Positions 1 through 7,618 of a stretch of DNA of 64,000 bases are shown piece after piece. Position 1 is the stretch's first letter; the number at the start of each line of letters is the position of its first letter. Origin of the DNA: Vulcanimicrobiota bacterium (GTDB lineage: Bacteria > Vulcanimicrobiota > Xenobia > Xenobiales > JADMJV01); contig JAFKGI010000029.1 of assembly GCA_017307785.1 (NCBI GenBank), positions 1 through 64,000 of the forward strand, in the 5' to 3' direction. Made by a program: the position numbers and the translations under genes. Below the pieces are notes generated by a model. That model did not search any database and had not been told where the DNA came from. It saw nothing but the letters and a program-made list of their open reading frames with translations.

Positions 1-441
1 CACGATCCGGTAGTGATTCTCAAGGATCTAGAAGGAAAGCGTTCCCTGCCCATCCTGATCGGGCCCTTTGAGGCGACCGCCATCGCGCTGGCACTGGAAG
101 GGACGCAGGTCCCCCGCCCTCTCTCTCATGATTTGATGAAATCGGTGATCGAAGCTCTCAAAGCCAAGGTGGATCGCATCATCATCCACGACATTCAGGA
201 AAATACTTTCTACGCGAAAGTGGTGCTCGAGTCCAGCCTGGGCAACTTGGAAATCGACGCGCGTCCTAGCGATAGTATCGCCCTGGCGCTGAGAACCAAT
301 AGCCCGATTTACGTGTCGGAGCGGATCATTCTGGAAGAGACCGTGGAAGACAAGACCGAGGATTCGACCAAGGAGTTGGGCGACTTCAAGAAATTCATCG
401 AGGGCCTGCGGCCCAGCGATTTTCTCAAAGAAGACAAATAG
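1..441 (+). CDS. bifunctional nuclease family protein (DUF151), 5'-truncated
   Basis: The reading frame is open from the first base, so the gene starts upstream of the window and 146 codons are visible. The remaining sequence carries the DUF151/BFN signature: LPILIGPFEATAIAL near the start, then RPLSHDLM and a DARPSDSIALALR segment, followed by a charged C-terminal tail. Family members are small proteins with reported nuclease activity in plants and a structural fold known from Thermotoga. The bacterial role is not well defined. Only the N-terminal strand (roughly the first 10-20 residues) should be missing. It ends 41 bases before the next gene, which has its own promoter-like sequence. Confidence 0.85.
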   Translation, partial: HDPVVILKDLEGKRSLPILIGPFEATAIALALEGTQVPRPLSHDLMKSVIEALKAKVDRIIIHDIQENTFYAKVVLESSLGNLEIDARPSDSIALALRTNSPIYVSERIILEETVEDKTEDSTKELGDFKKFIEGLRPSDFLKEDK

Positions 442-446
442 TGTCC

Positions 447-474
447 TTTACCCGGCGTCAGGCTAAGGTATAAT
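447..474 (+). promoter_or_regulatory. sigma-70-type promoter, probably giving a leaderless mRNA
   Basis: TTTACC (447-452), a 16-base spacer and a perfect TATAAT (469-474) sit just after the DUF151 stop codon. The ATG of the HD-GYP gene is at 483, only 8 bases after the -10 box. Transcription would therefore begin at or within a base or two of the start codon. The GGGAG at 478-482 abuts the ATG and is too close to act as a Shine-Dalgarno sequence. Confidence 0.6.
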
Positions 475-482
475 CATGGGAG

Positions 483-3400
483 ATGTTCGACTCTAAAGCT
501 CTCGGCGCATCCTCTCAATCTTTTCTGCCGGACACCAAGGTGCCCGCGCGAAATCGCCGGGACCTATCGCAGACTGCCATCGGGCCTCAGAGGCAACATG
601 AGCAGAACCTGAGCCTGCTCCGCCAGTTGCGGGGCCGTTGGACCACTTTGCTCGAGTCCGAGCAAACGGCCAGGCTGAAACAAGAGTCCGCGACCTACCT
701 CAGTCGGCTTGCTCCTCACGAGCATATTCAGGGACGTGAGTTGAGGCTGCTGCAGCAAATGACTGCCGGCAGTGCGCGTCCTACTCTCTCGGATGAGGGT
801 TTGCCGATGGAGGCGGATCCGAAGAAAGCACTCAAAGATCTCGATAAGAAGATCCGCTCCTTGAGTTCGCGTGCCACGGACGGTGGGGACCCGGCCCACC
901 CTGCCAAGGTCACTCGAGCAGAGGTTCAGGTTTTTGGCGCCCAACAACCCATGAAGACCGGTACCTTCCAGGGCGTCCAGAGTGAACTGCGGGCGCAGCG
1001 AGATTTTGAGGCCCAGGCGGAAACGCTGGCGCAGCGTCCGGAGCCCAAAACCCAGACCGCCGGGCCACGCTTGCAGGGCAGCCTCAGCGAGGTGGTGCAG
1101 AATCGCACGACGCTACCTTTTGAGCCGAAAGATTCGGATGGTAAGGCGCTGGGGAATCAGCCCCGCCCCTTGCGCTTGAAGGCACATGTTCCGGGAGAGC
1201 CTCCGCCGGTTCGTGCTGGCACGGTGCCGGCCCAGCCTGCGCCGGAGCAGGCGCCCGGGCGGGGAGTGAAGTTGCCTCGCCAGCCGGAGCAGCCTGCGGG
1301 CCGCGAACTCACCTCTCAGCGGGCGCCTGCGCCTGAAAAGGCTCGGATCGAGAGGCAGCCGCTGATCGACCCTGCTTTGACCAAGCGGCCCGAGGAACGC
1401 AAGGCGGAAGTCTTGTCGCGCCAGTCCGTTCCGCAGAAGTCTCCGGACGTGCGCAAAACCGAAGTAGATCTCCCCGGACCGAAGGCCGTCGAGGTGCGTA
1501 AGCCCGAGTCGGGACCGATCCAGCCGAAGGCCGTCGAGGTGCGCAAGCCGGAACCGGGGCCGATCCAGCCCAAGGCCGTTGAAGTGCGCAAGCCCGAGCC
1601 GGGTCCGATTCAGCCCAAGGCTGTGGACGTGCGCAAGGCCGAACCGGGTCCGGTCCAGCCGAAGGCCGTCGACGTGCGCAAGCCCGAGCCGGCTCCGAGC
1701 CAACCCAAGACGGTGGATGTGCGCAAGCCGGAGCCGGGCCCCATTCAGCCCAAGGCTGTGGACGTGCGCAAGCCTGAGCAGGGACCGATTCAGCCGAAGG
1801 GCGTCGACGTGCGCAAGCCCGAGCCGGGTCCGATCCAGCCCAAGGCCGTCGAGGTGCGCAAGCCTGAGCAGGGACCGATTCAGCCGAAGGCCGTGGACGT
1901 GCGCAAGCCCGAGCCGGGTCCGATCCAGCCCAAGACGGTTGATGTGCGCAAGCCTGAGCCGGGGCCGATTCAGCCGAAGGCGGTGGACGTGCGCAAGCCC
2001 GAGCCGGGGCCGATTCAGCCCAAGACTGTGGACGTGCGCAAGCCCGAGCCGGGGCCGATCCAGCCGAAGGCGGTGGAGGCTCGCAAGCCCGAACCGGGGC
2101 CGATCCAGCCGAAGACGGTGGAGGCTCGCAAGACGGAGCCGGGACCCATTCAGCCCAAGGCCGTCGACGTGCGCAAGACGGAAGTGGATCTCCCCAAGCC
2201 CAAGGCTGTGGACGTGCGCAAGCCTGAACCGGGGCCGATCCAGGCGAAGTCCGTCGACGTGCGCAAGCCGGAGCCTGGTCAGGAAAAGACGACGGAAGCG
2301 ATTCCGCCCGCTCCCGAGATGCCTCGCCCGGAATTGCAGACGCCCGCCGCAGTCGTGCCTCCCAAGGCCCCCGACATCAAACCCAAGGAGACAAAGCCTG
2401 AGGTCAAAGCGGAGCTTCCCCGCCCCGGGACTGCGGAGGACGCGGCGCGCCTCAAGGAAGAGGCTCCTCCCGAGAACAAGCCTCTCAACGCCTTGCGCAC
2501 CCTGGCGCCGGTGGTGACCGTCAAGGCGGCCACCTTGGAAAAAGGCGGCGAGGCTCGCACCAAGTATCCCGAATGGCTTCAGGTCAAGCTGAGCGAGGAC
2601 GCCACTCCTGCCTACATGACTTCACTGCCGGGCCTGCAGCGTGGTCCCAAGCCGGTGGAGACGCAGCCGCTCAAGGCGCCTCAGCAGGCGATCGATGCTC
2701 TGACCCGGACCGATTATCGGCGGGCCGATGAAATTCGCGAGGTTGCCACACAGCAGCAGCGCGCGGTCGAGGCCGTCACTCAACCCGCGCCGCCGGCGAC
2801 TGCCAGCAAGGCCGCCCAATTGCTGCAATCGGTGGTGGGTCAGGGCCTGATGGCTTCGCAGAAGCCTGTTCAGGATGCTCCCAAGAGTTCTGAGCCCCAA
2901 CGTCGTTCCGTTCCGGAAGAGGAAAAGGAGCGCGAAAAAGGTGGAGTCGCTCCCGTCGCTTCAGGCGGAGGCGGGGCTCCTGGCGCGGGCCGCATCACTG
3001 GAAAGTCGGAGATCATCGAAGCCAGAGGACTGGGGGCGGTGCTGTCCGGTTCCGTCGGCAAGCGCGATGGAGCGGACGCCGGTGCTCGGCCCTCTTTGCC
3101 CAACCTGGCCTCTGGTTGGAGTTCGACTCCCCCGCCCGACACGGACGCCCGCCTGGACAATGGTCGGGTCGTCACCGCCGAGAGTCCTATCCACTCGCCC
3201 GTTCTGGATGACCTGGCGGCTCGCTCCAAGCCGTCGGCGGCACCGGAGCAAGAAAAGTCAAGGCCACTCTTTTTTGAGCAAAGCGAAGAGCACCACAGCC
3301 GTTTGCAAGAAGAGGAGCGCCCGTTTGAGCGCCTGGAAAAAAGTGGCGCTCTGGTGCAGGCCTTTCATCAGGCCGAGGCCGTCAACAATACGAAAAAGCG

Positions 3401-4472
3401 CGAGGAGACCAGCAGCGCTCGGCACCAGGTGGAAGGCAAGGTCGAGGACGTTCAAGATCAGTCTGGCCGTGGCCGTGGTGGCGGCGGAGGCGGGGGTCAG
3501 CAACGGGAGCGTGACCAGCAGGGCGGACAGAACCTGCAGCATACTCAGGAACAGCAGCAGTTCCAGACGCAGCGCCGCACACAGTCGGATACCAAAATGG
3601 AGCTTCAGCGTCTGGAAGCCTATCGCATTGCCAAGACCGATGAGGCTCTCAAGCTCGGCCTGCGCATGTCTCATCAGCCGGAAGGCAAGCATCTGGCCGA
3701 GTTGATGAACCGAAACGCCGGCCACAGCATGGAGTCGTTGCTCAAGAAAGCCTATCGCCTGGACTCTCTGGGAGAACTTAGCCGCGACGACGCCGTCAAT
3801 GCTCTGGGTCTGGTGCTCAAGATGGGCGGAGAGTTCACCTTCGCCCACTCCGCTCGCGTCCTGGAGTTGGCCATGGACCTGGCCGACGAGTTGGGGATCA
3901 GCGACAAGAAGACCCGCAGCGAAGTGCAACTGGGAGCGCTGCTCAAGGATACTGGAGAAATGGCCTTGATGCTGGATGAGGCTCCCCCGGGGAAGCTGGA
4001 GAAGATGGCGGACTGGCTGGGTTCGCAGGACTTACGGCAGGCGGGCTTGCTGCACGATATCGGCAAAACGCGGGTCCCTCCCGAAATTCTCTACAAGCCC
4101 GGCAAGCTGACCGAAGAAGAATATGAGATTATGAAGCTGCATCCCATTCTCGGCGAGCAAATGGTCTATCCGATCGAATCGCTGCGTCACCTTTGCCCGG
4201 TGATCCGAGGTCACCACGAAAAGTGGGATGGCAGCGGGTATCCGGACGGCTTGAAAGGTGAGGATATTCCTTACGCTGCCCGGATTCTGGCCGTTGCGGA
4301 CGTGTTTGACGCCCTCCATGCCGAGCGTCCCTACAAAGCAGGAATGCCGGTGGAGAGAGTGCAGGCTATTTTGCGGGAGGGACGTGGAACTCACTTCGAC
4401 CCCGATCTGCTAGACGCGTTCGAGCGAGTCATACAGCGTCGCCACCCAGAACTTAGCAATCCTTTCGCCTGA
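483..4472 (+). CDS. large HD-GYP domain protein with 15-residue tandem repeats
   Basis: 1329 residues. Residues 1-320 and 600-1080 are low-complexity, charged, Pro/Gln-rich and probably disordered, including a Gly-rich run before residue 1050. Residues 323-592 are 18 tandem copies of a 15-residue unit (VRKPEPGPIQPKAVD type) plus part of a nineteenth. The C-terminal 210 residues are an HD-GYP domain: H1122 in HSARV, H1191-D1192 in LLHDIGK, H1244-H1245 in HHEKWDGSGYPDGL (GYP at 1252-1254), then ADVFDAL. HD-GYP proteins hydrolyse cyclic di-GMP; all recognisable metal-ligand motifs are present, so activity is plausible. Between the first His helix and HDIGK lies an extra segment with a degenerate copy of the motif (LLKDTGE at D1156). 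There is no signal peptide or membrane segment. The repeat region may be a flexible tether; its partner is unknown. Confidence 0.85.
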   Translation: MFDSKALGASSQSFLPDTKVPARNRRDLSQTAIGPQRQHEQNLSLLRQLRGRWTTLLESEQTARLKQESATYLSRLAPHEHIQGRELRLLQQMTAGSARPTLSDEGLPMEADPKKALKDLDKKIRSLSSRATDGGDPAHPAKVTRAEVQVFGAQQPMKTGTFQGVQSELRAQRDFEAQAETLAQRPEPKTQTAGPRLQGSLSEVVQNRTTLPFEPKDSDGKALGNQPRPLRLKAHVPGEPPPVRAGTVPAQPAPEQAPGRGVKLPRQPEQPAGRELTSQRAPAPEKARIERQPLIDPALTKRPEERKAEVLSRQSVPQKSPDVRKTEVDLPGPKAVEVRKPESGPIQPKAVEVRKPEPGPIQPKAVEVRKPEPGPIQPKAVDVRKAEPGPVQPKAVDVRKPEPAPSQPKTVDVRKPEPGPIQPKAVDVRKPEQGPIQPKGVDVRKPEPGPIQPKAVEVRKPEQGPIQPKAVDVRKPEPGPIQPKTVDVRKPEPGPIQPKAVDVRKPEPGPIQPKTVDVRKPEPGPIQPKAVEARKPEPGPIQPKTVEARKTEPGPIQPKAVDVRKTEVDLPKPKAVDVRKPEPGPIQAKSVDVRKPEPGQEKTTEAIPPAPEMPRPELQTPAAVVPPKAPDIKPKETKPEVKAELPRPGTAEDAARLKEEAPPENKPLNALRTLAPVVTVKAATLEKGGEARTKYPEWLQVKLSEDATPAYMTSLPGLQRGPKPVETQPLKAPQQAIDALTRTDYRRADEIREVATQQQRAVEAVTQPAPPATASKAAQLLQSVVGQGLMASQKPVQDAPKSSEPQRRSVPEEEKEREKGGVAPVASGGGGAPGAGRITGKSEIIEARGLGAVLSGSVGKRDGADAGARPSLPNLASGWSSTPPPDTDARLDNGRVVTAESPIHSPVLDDLAARSKPSAAPEQEKSRPLFFEQSEEHHSRLQEEERPFERLEKSGALVQAFHQAEAVNNTKKREETSSARHQVEGKVEDVQDQSGRGRGGGGGGGQQRERDQQGGQNLQHTQEQQQFQTQRRTQSDTKMELQRLEAYRIAKTDEALKLGLRMSHQPEGKHLAELMNRNAGHSMESLLKKAYRLDSLGELSRDDAVNALGLVLKMGGEFTFAHSARVLELAMDLADELGISDKKTRSEVQLGALLKDTGEMALMLDEAPPGKLEKMADWLGSQDLRQAGLLHDIGKTRVPPEILYKPGKLTEEEYEIMKLHPILGEQMVYPIESLRHLCPVIRGHHEKWDGSGYPDGLKGEDIPYAARILAVADVFDALHAERPYKAGMPVERVQAILREGRGTHFDPDLLDAFERVIQRRHPELSNPFA
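1449..2258 (+). repeat. 18 x 45-bp in-frame tandem repeat
   Basis: Eighteen consecutive 45-base units encode the consensus VRKPEPGPIQPKAVD; a partial unit follows from 2259. Units 1 and 17 are the variant VRKTEVDLPxPKAV, bracketing the array. Units 15 and 16 begin with Ala instead of Val. Variation is mostly D/E, P/Q, A/T and synonymous third positions, so the array keeps frame and amino-acid pattern while the DNA drifts. The opposite and shifted frames of the array stay open as Arg/Ser-rich shadows; they are not genes. Confidence 0.95.
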
Positions 4473-4488
4473 GCGCCCTGGAGAGTTT

Positions 4489-5037
4489 GTGGTATTCGCC
4501 TTAGCCTTTGTTTTCGCCGTCTGGCTCGGCAGTGTCATCGAGTGGGTCGTGCACAAGCACTTCATGCACAGCATCCGCTTCATGCGCACGCCCCACGACC
4601 GCCACGCCGTGATGCATCACTCGGAACGTCGCGCGCCCGGCAAGTTCTTCGCCAAGGAAGAAGAGCTCAAGGACTACCACCTTTTTGAAACGTCCTTCAT
4701 GCCGATTCTGTGGTTGCTGCACACGCCGCTTTTCCTGAGCGTCTACTGGACCCTGGGAGTGGCCGCGGGCCTGGGGGTGGCGGCGGGCACGCTTTTCTAC
4801 GTGCTGGCCTACGAAGCGCTTCACTGGCACATCCACTGTCCGGAGGGTTTTCGCTTTCGCCATCATCGCTGGTTCCGCTTCCTGATCGAGCACCACCGGC
4901 GCCACCACAACCGGTCTAACATTAACTACAACGTGGTCTTTCCCATCGCCGACTGGATGTTCGGCACTCTGAGCTATCGGGATGTTCCGGCTGAGCCGGA
5001 ACAGATAGAAGTGGAGAAAGAGATGCTGGTGCTATGA
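4489..5037 (+). CDS. fatty acid hydroxylase/sterol desaturase superfamily protein
   Basis: 182 residues, GTG start after GGAGAG. It is a small integral-membrane di-iron hydroxylase-type protein with the usual clusters of histidines: HKHFMH near residue 22, HDRHAVMHH near 36-44, HWHIH near 112-116 and HHRRHHN near 134-140. Hydrophobic segments lie at the N-terminus and around residues 73-108. Family members hydroxylate or desaturate lipids, carotenoids or sterols at the membrane; the short length is close to carotenoid-hydroxylase-like and bacterial fatty-acid-hydroxylase proteins. The substrate cannot be read from sequence. It starts 16 bases after the HD-GYP gene and may be co-transcribed with it. 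Confidence 0.8.
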   Translation: MVFALAFVFAVWLGSVIEWVVHKHFMHSIRFMRTPHDRHAVMHHSERRAPGKFFAKEEELKDYHLFETSFMPILWLLHTPLFLSVYWTLGVAAGLGVAAGTLFYVLAYEALHWHIHCPEGFRFRHHRWFRFLIEHHRRHHNRSNINYNVVFPIADWMFGTLSYRDVPAEPEQIEVEKEMLVL

Positions 5038-5093
5038 AGCGACTGCTTTTGGATCGCACCTCCGGGGCGCGCTGGGGGGAAAATTAGAGGTCG

Positions 5094-5615
5094 ATGAGAA
5101 TTGCCCCGCCTATGTTAAGGTTGCTGTTTGTTTTGTTGTTGTCCCTGTGCGTCTGGGCCGAGGAGTCTCCGGTGGTGGTGAAAGGTCAGTTCCACGGGAA
5201 GGTTCGCGACCAGGTCTTCGACCAGAACTTTGATATCCGTCTGGAGCCCGGTGAGAAGAACGAGTTTCGCGTCGAGATGATGGAGAACATCAATCTCTCG
5301 TTGGCCGTGGTTCCGAAGTGGCACTACAGCTCGGGCACGACCCCGGACGGCATCCTCGTCAGCTTTTTCGTCAAGTGCTTCGCCGACGAGCCGAAGATGC
5401 GTCTGCAACGCACCGCCATGGTGCTGCTGGAGCCCGGTGGCAAGTCGTTGGTAGAGCTTCACGAGAAAGACTCCGATAACGTTTTCTCGGTGGATTTCCA
5501 GGCGGACCGGGAGAACCCCAACGCCCCGGTTCAGCCCAAGGAAGAGCCCAAAGAAACCCCCAAACCGGAAGAGCCGAAGCCGGAAGAGCCCAAGGCGCCT
5601 GAGCCTGACAAGTAG
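5094..5615 (+). CDS. secreted protein of unknown function with Pro/Glu-rich tail
   Basis: 173 residues. The N-terminus is a clear signal peptide (MLRLLFVLLLSLCVWA, cleavage near residue 22). The mature part, residues 25-140, looks like a small beta-rich domain with no family I recognise. The last 30 residues are repeats of the KPEEPKPEEPK type, a likely extended linker or wall/periplasm spacer. AGAGG lies a few bases before the ATG. It sits between the hydroxylase and the histidine-kinase gene, with 34 bases to the latter. Confidence 0.7.
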   Translation: MRIAPPMLRLLFVLLLSLCVWAEESPVVVKGQFHGKVRDQVFDQNFDIRLEPGEKNEFRVEMMENINLSLAVVPKWHYSSGTTPDGILVSFFVKCFADEPKMRLQRTAMVLLEPGGKSLVELHEKDSDNVFSVDFQADRENPNAPVQPKEEPKETPKPEEPKPEEPKAPEPDK

Positions 5616-5649
5616 GACCGGCGGCCCCCGAGTAGAAATCGAGCAGGCC

Positions 5650-7617
5650 GTGAAAGTTGTACTGATAGCCGCAGAAGACGTTCTGACGCGCAAAATTGCG
5701 TTGGGCGCTCTCTCCAATCCCGAGACGGAAGTGGTCGACGCCAGCTTTCCGGAAGAAGTCTTGCGTCGTATTCAGCAGCATTCGGTGGACGTGGCTCTGA
5801 TCGATCAGGAACTGGTCAAGCAGAGCCCTACCCTGTGCGCCGAGATTCTGCGAATGTCTCCTCAGACTCGCCGGGTTGTGCTGGTTTTGCCGGATCTGAC
5901 CGAGGACGAAACGCGGCGACTGGAGGCCGACGAGGTCCTCGAGAAGCCTCTGACTCCGATGAACCTGCTGCGCTGTGTGGCCACCTTGTTGGGTCCGAGT
6001 TCCGAAATGGAAGCCAAGCCGCTTCACGATCTGGAGCGCCAACAACTGCTGCAGTATGCCCGCCATCTGGCTCAACTCCGCCGCGAAGATGAGCGCAAGA
6101 GCCAGCAGCTCAAAGATGCTCACGCCCGCCTGCAAGAGTTCGAGAAGATGAAGGACATGTTTCTGGCTCTGGTCAGCCACGAACTGCGCACTCCCCTGAC
6201 GGCCATCAAAGCCAGCGGACACCTGCTCAGCCGTATGCTGCGGGATGCCCAGCCCGGCACCAAAGAAGAGAAATTGTCGGGGGTGGCCAGTAGCCTGACG
6301 GCGGCCACGGGCCGCATGGAATCCCTGATTCAAGAGCTACTGAGTTATCACGCGGTGCGCAATGGAGTGGCTCCCTTCGAGCTGCGTCCCGCCGACTTGA
6401 GCGCCTTGATTCTGTCGGTCACGCGTGAGTTGGAGACGGCCGCCGTCAAGAAGTCCGTCGAGATTAAAGTCAGTGCGCCCGAAGGCTTGCCGTTGCTGCA
6501 GGGCGACCAGCCGCGTCTGCGGGAAGCCGTCCACCACCTGGTGCGCAACGCCATTCACTACAACGTGGAGGGCGGTCGCGTCGAAGTAGGCCTGGAAGCG
6601 GTGGAAGATGGTCTGCAGGTCACCGTCACCGACACCGGGGTGGGCATTTCCGGAGCGCAGCAAGAGAACGTCTTCCTGCCCTTTTATCAGGCCCACGACG
6701 TGCTCACCCGCAGGGTGGAAGGCGTTGGTCTGGGGCTGGCCATCACCCGCCATATCGTCGAATCGCACAACGGCAAGATCACCCTGGCCGGCGAATTGGG
6801 CAAAGGCACCGAGGTGCGCGTCTGGCTGCCGCTGGCCCCGCCGGAAATTCACCTGACCGAGTTCACTCCGGTTTCTCCCGAGGAAGCGCAGCGCAAGCAG
6901 CCTGCCGGCGGTGCCGGCATGTTCGATTATTCTCGAGAGCTCTATGCTGCTCTGGAAGCGGAGCGCGTCAAGCGCCGTCACCTCGAGGACAAGTATCGCA
7001 GCATGGAGGGCACTTTCCTCGAGACCATCACGGCCCTGGTGCAGCAAATCGACATGCGTGGTGCCCACAAGGAAACCCACGTCGAACGAGTCATCCTGTT
7101 TGCCAACGAGATTGCGCGACGGATTGATCCGACGCTGCCGGACAATCGCGACTTTCAGCTCAGCCTTTTGCTGCACGACATCGGCAAGATCGGCGTTGCC
7201 GAGAGCTTGCTGCAGAAAGCGGGTCGGCTCGATTCCGATGAGCAGAAGCAGATGCAGGCGCACGTCTCCATCGGTAGCGAGATGCTGGCCAACATCCACT
7301 TCTTGCAGCCCGCTCTCCAGGGAGTGCGGCATCACCACGAGCGGTGGGACGGCAAAGGCTATCCAGACGGCCTGGCCGGTGCCCAGATACCCTTGTGGGC
7401 CCGCATTATCTCGGTGGCCGACTCGTTTGATGCCATGACGCAGGACCGCCCCTACCGGAAGGCCTTGGACCCGACCGAGGCCCGGGCCGAAATTCAGAGT
7501 AAGGCCGGCAGCCAGTATGATCCCCAGATCGTCAGCGCTTTCGTAGAGGGCTGGGAGACGATCTTCAACATCGCTCAGAAAACCGAGACGGCCGCTCGCG
7601 CCAGTTCCGCCGAATAG
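5650..7617 (+). CDS. REC-like / histidine kinase / HD-GYP fusion protein
   Basis: 655 residues, GTG start. Residues 1-115 resemble a response-regulator receiver domain with Asp52 in VALIDQE, but lack a clear acidic cluster at the N-terminus. After a coiled coil comes a HisKA domain (H177 in SHELRTPLTAI) and an HATPase_c domain: N300 in LVRNAIHYN, DTGVGIS and GVGLGLAI. A linker leads to a C-terminal HD-GYP domain, with THVERV, H509-D510 in LLHDIGKIGV and HHERWDGKGYPDGL (GYP 570-572). There is no membrane segment, so it is a cytoplasmic sensor that may link phosphorylation to cyclic di-GMP breakdown in one chain. The following cyclase gene starts 2 bases after the stop, so the two are co-transcribed. 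Confidence 0.88.
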   Translation: MKVVLIAAEDVLTRKIALGALSNPETEVVDASFPEEVLRRIQQHSVDVALIDQELVKQSPTLCAEILRMSPQTRRVVLVLPDLTEDETRRLEADEVLEKPLTPMNLLRCVATLLGPSSEMEAKPLHDLERQQLLQYARHLAQLRREDERKSQQLKDAHARLQEFEKMKDMFLALVSHELRTPLTAIKASGHLLSRMLRDAQPGTKEEKLSGVASSLTAATGRMESLIQELLSYHAVRNGVAPFELRPADLSALILSVTRELETAAVKKSVEIKVSAPEGLPLLQGDQPRLREAVHHLVRNAIHYNVEGGRVEVGLEAVEDGLQVTVTDTGVGISGAQQENVFLPFYQAHDVLTRRVEGVGLGLAITRHIVESHNGKITLAGELGKGTEVRVWLPLAPPEIHLTEFTPVSPEEAQRKQPAGGAGMFDYSRELYAALEAERVKRRHLEDKYRSMEGTFLETITALVQQIDMRGAHKETHVERVILFANEIARRIDPTLPDNRDFQLSLLLHDIGKIGVAESLLQKAGRLDSDEQKQMQAHVSIGSEMLANIHFLQPALQGVRHHHERWDGKGYPDGLAGAQIPLWARIISVADSFDAMTQDRPYRKALDPTEARAEIQSKAGSQYDPQIVSAFVEGWETIFNIAQKTETAARASSAE

Positions 7618-7618
7618 C

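Noticed and set aside
1449..2258. Regular repeat array as a possible CRISPR
   Set aside because: The units are contiguous, in frame and have no spacers; the array encodes protein repeats.
1579..2517. 312-residue Arg/Ser-rich open frame and several minus-strand frames across the repeat array
   Set aside because: They are shadows of the 45-base repeat: the repeat unit lacks stops in other frames. Composition is extreme and there is no start signal.
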